A model generated the notes under the pieces. The model searched no databases and had not been told where the DNA came from. It saw only the letters and a list, made by a program, of their open reading frames with translations. Below are positions 57,661 through 64,000 of a DNA stretch of 64,000 nucleotides, piece by piece. The DNA is from Blasia pusilla (lineage: Eukaryota > Marchantiophyta > Marchantiopsida > Blasiales). The position numbers and the translations under genes were made by a program. The stretch spans positions 42,284,001 to 42,348,000 of the forward strand of contig CM114272.1 in NCBI GenBank assembly GCA_050084515.1. The letters are read 5' to 3'. Within the stretch, counting starts at the first letter, position 1. Every line of letters starts with the position of its first letter.

Positions 57661-57833
57661 ATTTCTCTATACTTCTTTAAGTCAGTATAGACTTGTATTC
57701 TCATCTACACTCTTATCCACAAACCACAATCATATATGGATTCTATGAATATTCCAATGAGAGATGAGGAAGAGATAAGAATGGTTTCGCTGGATTCCCA
57801 ACCTCAAAAAATGGATAACAAATCCTTCAAGCA

Positions 57834-58271
57834 TTGACACTTGTTGATGAGATTCCACCTTATGCAACCACAAAGAACAACAGAGATGGGGTATTCCAAT
57901 TGGTTGGTCTGTCGAGATTCGTGTATCGACGGATGCGTGTTCTTCTTGATTCAGGAGCACAATCCCTTATATTGGGAAAGGCGGCATGTGTAGCGATGGG
58001 ATTGCAGATTGTTAAGATCACTCCATGCATATGTCCATTCGAGATTCAGACTTCATTGGGAGGCACATCCTCGACACAGTATATGACTTGCAATGAGATT
58101 GCAGTGAGGATTCAGCCTGATCATCCTATTGATAGTGCGATGGTGCCGACACGAGTAGTGGTGACATCGGTTGAGTCCTATGATGTTTTAGTAAAGGCTA
58201 TCGTATTTTATCCCATAGGGTTCACACTTACATTTTGGGAGGAGACTGCCTCCTATCAACCAAGTTGGTAG
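57834..58271 (+). CDS. Aspartic protease domain of copy 2
   Basis: An open 145-residue frame: 'MRVLLDSGAQSLILGKAACV' with the active-site DSG at residues 39-41, 'CPFEIQTSLGG', 'VVVTSVESYDVLVKAIVFYP' and 'FWEETASYQPSW'. It aligns along its whole length with residues about 105-228 of the copy 1 frame at 18753. Unlike copy 1 (DFG), the catalytic motif is intact. It would mature the gag-pol polyprotein. The open frame probably reflects chance, since the flanking parts are broken. The start shown is merely the first Met; the true coding context begins in the polyprotein upstream. Confidence 0.78.
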   Translation: MTLVDEIPPYATTKNNRDGVFQLVGLSRFVYRRMRVLLDSGAQSLILGKAACVAMGLQIVKITPCICPFEIQTSLGGTSSTQYMTCNEIAVRIQPDHPIDSAMVPTRVVVTSVESYDVLVKAIVFYPIGFTLTFWEETASYQPSW

Positions 58272-58611
58272 TCATGCGGGACGAGCCAGTCAGCTACTCG
58301 TGCGGTATGCACGGAGACTTGATGGTTCACTTTGAGGGTCGACCACAAGAGTTACAGCTTATTGTGGCACATTATGTTGGCCTAGAGATTTACTCGAGGG
58401 AAACGCTTATGCACAGGGTATTTGTGTAGAGGATAGTCTTAAGGAGTGGCATGCGATGACAAGTGTGACTACACTTATTGGCTACACTTCTTCAACTTTG
58501 TGGGGAACGAGCATTGATTTGCAGAGGAGTGCATACAAGCTTGTGAGATAGGCATGGAGTTGAGCCTATGCTCTAGAGCAAGACGAGATAGAGTTACCAT
58601 ATACTCTAGGA

Positions 58612-59660
58612 GTGGAGACGTTGACACCCTTGGATCCCACACCGATTTTGTGGCAGTATCCCGAGGAGGACGTATGCATACTAGATCTATTTGGAGGGAT
58701 TCGTACTACTTTGGCTACAATGTTACAGGTCAAAGTACGAGTACAACAGTACTTGCATGTTGAGAGGGCTGAGACTACACGTAGAGTCTTACTACACCAT
58801 GTGTCGAGACAAGTCCACCAGTATCCTCATTTATTATCAATGTCTATAGTCAGGGGATATCATCATGTGTTGTCGACCTATATTTTGTTGTTGGAGGCGT
58901 CAAATCTGGATAGGATTTGTCCAATACATTTGGTGGTGGTAGGGTGGCCATATTAAGGTTATTCTTTGGCGGGTCGAGGACTTTGTTTGTAGGACCCAAG
59001 GTCGGCCATGTTTTGGGAGATGGTTGCGATTTCTTCCACACTTGCAGACTACTCAGAGATGTTCCCCAACTTGCATTTTGGAGAACGTCCCATTGTTAGG
59101 TGACACTCAAGCCCGAGTGATAGCAACTGTACATTAGGTGCGGTTGTGGATAGGACCTAAACTCGCTGCACACCCTCCACCACAATTGTGGACGGTGTGC
59201 AACGAGTGTTGGATCACACACACACCATCCATGATTGTGGTGGATGAACCGTTTACCATCCGAGTTGTTGAGGATGATAATGGAGTTCAGAGACCATTTC
59301 TACTTGCTGTATATGCAATCTTGGATAAATGGCAACAATCTCAAGTTGTTACTCGTGATGATGTATCATCGTTGGCAATTGCTAATCGGGTGGGCCAGCA
59401 AAGGGAAACGTTGCCTTCATTGGTGAGTCTTTTGTCATCTTATGGTTTTTTTCAGGGAGGACTAGACATGATATGGGATGAGTGGGCACATACATTGGTG
59501 GAGCACAACGCACACCGATGAGCGAGAGCAAGCTATGGGGTTCTCTATAGGTACGATGGCAATGCCTATGATGGCATACGCATCCCTTAGATAAGTATTG
59601 TGTCCGGTTATGGACATGAATTGTCTTACTTGGGTGTTCATTCTTGGTTTGGCTGAGCAA
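58612..59660 (+). pseudogene. Methyltransferase domain of copy 2
   Basis: Frame 58612-58956 gives 'ILWQYPEEDVCILDLFGGIR' (motif I), 'HVERAETTRRV' (motif II) and ends 'LVVVGWPY' followed by TAA, where copy 1 reads GWPYQG. The codon for the catalytic position is TAT (Tyr) in both copies. Downstream pieces include 'ILENVPLLGDTQAR' (motif VI, near 59075), 'LAAHPPPQLW' (motif VIII, decayed) and 'DMNCLTWVFILGLAEQ' (end of motif X, near 59610). The stretch 59200-59400 contains extra sequence not seen in copy 1, which therefore has a deletion there, or copy 2 an insertion. Confidence 0.78.
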
Positions 59661-59867
59661 AGACGGATACAAGAGTCATCTATGACATTACATCCAATTT
59701 TTAGCGCAACTTCTACCAAGAGGGGTGAGATACTGGTTGGGGGTGCCATGGTGATGGAGAGGCATCCATGAACTTTATAGGACATATCACAAGAGCATAG
59801 AGAGATGGGAGTTCATTTTGCTGATCCAAGTCATAGTGGAGAGCCTGGAGAGTTGGTGCCTCAATTG

Positions 59868-60182
59868 CATGGTTGCACAAAAATGGACAAGTCCTTCCTT
59901 AGGACGGACATGGACGGATAAGTTTGGATATGTCCACTGATATGGGTTCCAAGAGATGGGACCCACACTTGGAGTCCATAATGGAAGGCAAGGTAAGGAT
60001 GAGAGGAGCAATGAGGGAGGAGGGAGTGGAGGTGGAGGGAGGAAGAAATGGGGGAGTATGGAACACGAAGGCAAGTAAGGGAAATGAGAAGAAGGGAAAG
60101 GTGGGGCCCATACAAATAAGTCCTTCCATAAGACCGACATGGACATGTCCACGGACACGGACTTTGTCCGCATGCAACCTTG
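59868..60182. mobile_element. hAT-type MITE (315 bp) with 8-bp target duplication
   Basis: Flanked by CTCAATTG on both sides (59860-59867 and 60183-60190). Terminal inverted repeats start CATGGTTGCA (left) and CAAGGTTGCA (right, reverse complement). The subterminal parts repeat 'aagtccttcc' and 'gacatggac'; the middle is purine-rich (GGAGG) without a gene. An 8-bp duplication and CA-GG-TTG ends are typical of hAT elements. Confidence 0.82.
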
Positions 60183-60269
60183 CTCAATTGGGAGAGCAGG
60201 TTAATGCTCCAGAGGTTGCTAGTTAGCAACCACCATCCTCCTCTTCTTTAGAGGTCACGAGAGAGACTT

Positions 60270-61157
60270 GGGAGTTGGTGATTGGTCCTAGGTTGATAGG
60301 AGCGGAGAGGAGACGAGACGAGTGTTAGAGTTCTTGTGGAGATTCAGGGCAATTTTTGCATATATTATGCATGACTTGGATATGTTGAAGGGTCAAGGTA
60401 TTCGGATTGAGTTGGATAGTGATACGCCTATCTTTTAATTTGACGACTCTACATGTATTCCGACATATGTGAGCCTTCCTTCAGAGTAGGAGTTGAGACT
60501 TGGTTGATGTTGTAGATTGGTAGAGAGATTTCTTGGACAATATGCATCTACCATAGTTATTTTGGTGAAGAAGGACATGCATGGCAAGTGGATTGATAGT
60601 CGGATTCATGGGGATTATCGTTCTATCAATCGACTTATGAAGGCCAATCACTATGCTATGCCTACTCCCGAGGAGATCTTTAATATAGTGGGGCATACAA
60701 AGATCTTCAATTGTTTGGATCTCTGGCTTGTGCTGGCTATTATCAGTTGCCCATCCGAGTGGAGGACAAGGAGAAGACAAAATTTTGGAGGATAGATCCT
60801 TTCCGGGAGGATTTTCAGTACCAATGGCGGTTCTTACCATTTGGGTAGAAGAACGTCCCTACGGATTTTCAACAAGTTATGGGTAGGATTTTGGTTGGTT
60901 TAGATTATGCAAGATATTGCATCAATAACATTATCGTCTTCAGTGCCACGGTTGAGGAGCATGAGAGACATCTAGAGGAGATGTTTCGACAATTGCTATT
61001 ACATGGGCTAAAGTATTATCTAGGCAAGTGTAGGTTCTTTCATGACCAGATTGAGTACCTTGGACACACAATTTATCCAAGGGGTATTGGAGTTCAAAAA
61101 ACAAAGGTAGAGGCCATAGCACGCATTCCTCACCCTATAGATGTGAGTCGAGTTTGA
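60270..61157 (+). pseudogene. Reverse transcriptase domain of copy 2
   Basis: Frame 60517-60795 gives 'VKKDMHGKWIDSRIHGDYRS', 'YAMPTPEEIFNIVGHTKIFN' and 'CLDLW' (motif A Asp kept), then a frameshift. Frame 60879-61157 gives 'CINNIIVFSATVEEHERHLE' (both active-site Asp changed to Asn) and 'KCRFFHDQIEYLGHTIYPRG'. The frame ends in TGA after 'DVSRV', at the same codon as copy 1. The second copy is clearly inactive. Confidence 0.85.
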
Positions 61158-61164
61158 GCTTTCA

Positions 61165-61560
61165 TGGGATTGGAAAACTACTACCGACGGTACATGAAGG
61201 GTTTAGTGCGATTGCAAAGGCACTAACTTTGCTAACTAGGCTTGACCAAAAGTGTTTTTGAGGAGATGATTATGAGGGAGCATTTTAGGAGCGATGCTCA
61301 CTCAACCAGATGATGAGGGAAAGGAGTTTGTTGTGGCATATGCAAGCCGCTAGAACAGAAATGTAGAGGCAAAGTAGATTTCTTATGAGGGAGAGTGCTT
61401 AGATGTAGTGTGGGCATTGGCCTTTTTTAGATATTATTTGTTTGGGAAGCATTTCACACTCATCATTGATCATCATCTACTCAGATGATTGATAGAATCT
61501 AACAAGCTTACAAGGAAGCTTGCAAGATGGGCACTCTTTTGTAGCAGTATGTTTTTTAGG
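61165..61560 (+). pseudogene. RNase H domain of copy 2
   Basis: Recognisable pieces with several stops: 'FMGLENYYRRYMKG', 'EFVVAYASR', 'SYEGECLDVVWALAFFRYYL' and 'TLIIDHHLLR', matching copy 1 segment by segment. Confidence 0.75.
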
Positions 61561-61599
61561 TTGTCCATCGCCCAAGACATTTGAACTAGAATGCAAACG

Positions 61600-63250
61600 A
61601 GTTGAGCCGTAACCCATGCACAAGCCACATCAATGTGATTGGAGCAAGGTGGCATTGTGAGAGAGATGAGGAGATGGTGCCAAGTTGGCATGCATCTTCC
61701 TATTTTTTCTGTTGGCTATGTCAGGTCAGCATGAGGCATCCACTCCAAGAACGAGGTTGGATGGTGAGTCCTCAGATCCGGATGCTAGTGAGAAGTCGAC
61801 ATGGACTCGAGATATCCACAATGATGAGATAATCTTGGAGTACCTACGCATTGGTGTCTTAGCAAGCACAATAGGTGCTAGAGGGACTCGAGTCCTACAT
61901 GAAGCTATGAGGTTCAAGTGGGAGGGGACGCATGTGCTTCAAGTTTGGAAGGATGGATGAGGGCGGATCGTGCCGTATCCTTTGCAACGAGCACGAGTCG
62001 TGAGACATGCTCACAAGGAGTTGGATCATTTTGGAGTCAAGCGTATGTATAACTTGCTTTAGATTCAACATTGGTGGCGTGGTATGCAGATTGATATTCA
62101 GCAGTTTGTAGCTAGATGCATTGTATGTGATAGGGTGCGGAAATTGTTCAATGCTCCGACACCACCCTTACATCCTTTACCAATCATGGGATCAGGATAT
62201 CGCTAGAGTTTAGACTTTGTAGGGCCTTTACCATTGATGGGACGCCATAGTCGCTATGTGTTGGTCATGGTGGAGCACTTCTCCAAGTGGATTGAGTTGG
62301 TAGTGTTGCCAGAGAAGTCAAGTGAGGGAGTGACTTATTCATTTCTTGATCGAGTGCTTAGTCATTTTGGCGTACCAGCGAAGGTGTTGATAGACCAAGG
62401 TACTAAGTTTAAGGTTGACTTCAAGCCTTATATACATGTGTTCAAGTGCTAATAGATCATCCTATGACTAATTTTGCACATGAAAAAAGTCCGTGTCCTC
62501 GACTTATGTTTATACATAGGATGAACATGTCCATGCGGGCCCAGATACCCACGGCCTGCACTAGAGCCGGCCCTTGAAGCCCACCAAGCCCATAGCAGGG
62601 ATCCGGGCTGACCAAGCCTGCATCGGTTTTAATTGTGGCCTATGGCCAAGGCAAGGCCCGCACATGGCGGGCTCAAGGGGCTCCATGGGCGGGCTAAGAT
62701 GAGGGCTACTGGTACTGGGGCGGCAAGTCCGTGGACCAGAATTTTTCGTTTTCGTACAACCTTGCATACAACTTCTCGAGATCATCTGGAGGCAGATGGT
62801 TTGGCCAAGAGAGTTGTATAGAGAGTGAAGAGAGGATTGCCCAAGTATGGACTACAGAGGGGACACTTAGAAGATTGGAACCTACAGTTACCGTGGTTGG
62901 CGATGGGTTACCAGTTTAGTCGGTAGGCATCATTGGCATCATTTTCATCGTATTTCTTACTCTATGGGAGAGAGCCAGCTTTATCATCAGCTATTCGACC
63001 ACATGCGGTTGAGGTACTTGACCTTGATGATCCACACATAGGGATGTGAGCATATTCTTTTCGGAGATTCATGTCTATGGCGTTTGAGAACCTCGCTATC
63101 ACTCAATATGGCGATACTCTGAGATATACGACTACACGTGGAGGAGGCTATCAACCAAGGATTCGGGGATTCCATCCTTGCAATTATGTCTACTTAGAGC
63201 AGATGGCACCGACAACATTGGACGTGATGGCACGATGCCCTATTTTGTGA
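61600..63250 (+). pseudogene. Integrase of copy 2, split by a MITE
   Basis: Frame 61685-61960 is the linker. 61970-62200 gives decayed HHCC sequence ('HKELDHFGVKRMYN', 'CIVCDRVRKLFNAP'). Frame 62234-62452 gives 'VLVMVEHFSKWIELVVLPEK' and 'SHFGVPAKVLIDQGTKF' (second Asp kept). The core then breaks at the MITE (62469-62764) and resumes with 'SRDHLEADGLAKRVV' carrying the Glu region. The integrase tail follows to the PHD finger. Confidence 0.8.
62469..62764. mobile_element. Second hAT-type MITE (~296 bp, GC-rich)
   Basis: Flanked by CCTATGAC and CATACAAC (probably a diverged 8-bp duplication). The right end reads, in reverse complement, CAAGGTTGTAC; the left end TAATTTTGCAC. Subterminal 'agtccgtgtcc' is shared with the MITE at 59868-60182. 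The interior is GC-rich with GGGC/GCCC repeats. Confidence 0.65.
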
Positions 63251-63454
63251 GTGCGAGAGATTCCACCTTCAAGAGTCCTTGTTTTAGAGGGTCGTAATGG
63301 TACAAATTGGAAAGATCATGTGTGTAATTGTGCGCCATGTCATCTTCCGAACATAGATGGGAATATTGATCAGAGCTTCGTAGTTTTTCGTGCAAGCTTG
63401 AGATGCATGTTGTGTGGGTTTGCTAGAGGAGCAGCCATAATGCTAGTGTGCTAG
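63251..63454 (+). pseudogene. PHD finger of copy 2, truncated
   Basis: 'VLEGRNGTNWKDHVCNCAPC', 'HLPNIDGNIDQSF', 'CMLCGFARGAAIMLVC' then a stop. It matches the first four lines of the copy 1 PHD region and stops after the third zinc ligand, where copy 2 itself ends. Confidence 0.8.
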
Positions 63455-64000
63455 TATTTGCAAAAAAAAATGTTAAATGCCTAATTAGAGTGCAAGGGGA
63501 GAGTAGGGACCATATGCATGCACTTTAGCTCAAATTTGAGTTAGCTAAAGTGAAGGTTTTCAACCATGTTGGGTGATTCACGTTTGGAATCATGTGTGAT
63601 GAGGATCTGAATTTGAAACACTTTATTGTTGATTGGAAAATATAATCCACTACTCATCAAGTCAAAGCTTGTTTTCTTCACAAAAAACTCTCCCACCATC
63701 CCTACATGATCTGTCACCCCAAGTTCCACCCTCATCTTATTAATTACAAGAGAACATTTGGAGGGTGAGTAAACCACTCAAAGTGAGGGTAGCCCGTCTT
63801 ATGGAAAGTGTGAAAAGGCTCCCCTACATATGGAGATTTTTTATGGAAACAAATAATAGGTTAAAATAGGAAGTTTCTTATAACGTAAATTAGCGACAAT
63901 CACTCCTCTTCCCAACATAGGAACTACCTTCACATTTGAGTTTTTCATCTTCATGTCCATGATAGTTATAGCCTTTGGCAAAGCAATCCACTTGAGAGTT
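63455..64000. other. No supportable gene
   Basis: An imperfect palindrome 'cactttagctcaaatttgag' continuing to 'ttagctaaagtg' lies near 63521-63552. A minus-strand frame at 63777-63541 matches nothing I know. Confidence 0.4.

Larger units (their letters stand above)
56560..57670 (-). mobile_element. AT-rich insertion with LINE-type endonuclease fragment
   Basis: This block has no counterpart in copy 1 and splits copy 2 just before the protease. On the minus strand near 56875-56830 it reads 'WIIGEDFNTLDLYVGEL', the 'GGDFN' motif of LINE apurinic endonucleases. Upstream minus-strand sequence (57237-56890) is open but unassigned. The far end (57461-57660) holds the inverted 91-bp unit and a short telomere-like array. 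It is a 3'-truncated, minus-strand LINE-like copy; the exact borders were not determined. Confidence 0.55.
55501..63455 (+). mobile_element. Methyltransferase/PHD retrotransposon, copy 2 (decayed)
   Basis: The same domain order as copy 1 is seen: CCHC knuckle, protease, methyltransferase, RT, RNase H, integrase, PHD finger. Nearly every domain has stops or frameshifts, and the RT active site is 'CINNIIVFS' where copy 1 has YIDD. The element is interrupted by an AT-rich insertion (about 56560-57670) and two MITEs (59868-60182, 62469-62764). It ends within the PHD finger; no 3' LTR is visible. It is older or faster-decayed than copy 1, but keeps the protease DSG that copy 1 lost. Confidence 0.85.

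Noticed and set aside
59787-60229. Three overlapping minus-strand open frames rich in Leu/Ser/Pro
   Set aside because: They are the pyrimidine-rich complement of the MITE core and its flanks; low complexity, no family resemblance, and they cross the MITE borders.
1-64000. tRNA, rRNA or snRNA genes
   Set aside because: I looked for the T-loop GGTTCGAATCC pattern and for conserved rRNA segments and saw none with a matching cloverleaf or context.

Overview
The window looks like nuclear DNA of a green plant of the streptophyte lineage. Evidence: plant-type CCCTAAA repeats, a fragment resembling the plant F-box/LRR protein FBL4, a secreted protein resembling the plant Expp1 family, and intron-split transposon genes with GT-AG borders. 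A charophyte alga (Chara-like) or an early-diverging land plant would fit, because the DNA is almost wholly decayed mobile elements and because methyltransferase-bearing retrotransposons have, as I recall, been reported in a charophyte. The species cannot be fixed from sequence alone. I saw no organellar, bacterial or rRNA/tRNA genes.

Layout. 1-3.1 kb: minus-strand LTR debris and a small decayed coding fragment. 3.1-13.5 kb: mostly AT-rich non-coding DNA with a hAT-like transposase remnant near 7.1-7.6 kb. 13.5-14.4 kb: the one well-preserved host-like gene, an Expp1-like secreted cysteine-rich protein. 15.1-24.96 kb: a Ty3/gypsy-type LTR retrotransposon (copy 1) whose pol region carries a DNMT3/DRM-like cytosine methyltransferase domain between protease and reverse transcriptase, and a PHD finger after integrase. 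25-29.8 kb: a minus-strand Helitron remnant whose helicase gene has introns; one intron holds a captured FBL4-like fragment. 31-35.4 kb: pyrimidine-rich duplication and a ~207-bp tandem array. 35.9-42.2 kb: minus-strand decayed coding DNA, including an FCP1-like phosphatase domain joined to a domain resembling the C-terminus of plant EEIG1/EHBP1 (NT-C2) proteins. 43.7-45.8 kb: a ~148-bp tandem array. 47.3-48.3 kb: palindrome-rich repeats. 48.4-52.2 kb: a decayed DDE-like (DUF7869-type) transposase gene. 52.5-53.3 kb: a degenerate telomere-like array. 53.6-63.5 kb: a second, more decayed copy of the methyltransferase/PHD retrotransposon (copy 2), interrupted by a LINE-like fragment with its own telomere-like end and by two short hAT-type MITEs.

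How the pieces work together. The two retrotransposon copies share the order gag - zinc knuckle - protease - methyltransferase - RT - RNase H - integrase - PHD finger. This suggests a family that could both write cytosine methylation and read a chromatin mark. Both copies are broken, and both carry Tyr where the methyltransferase catalytic Cys is expected. A 14-bp palindrome, GGAACTnnAGTTCC, occurs at ten exact sites in unrelated contexts and is the most unexplained small-scale signal.
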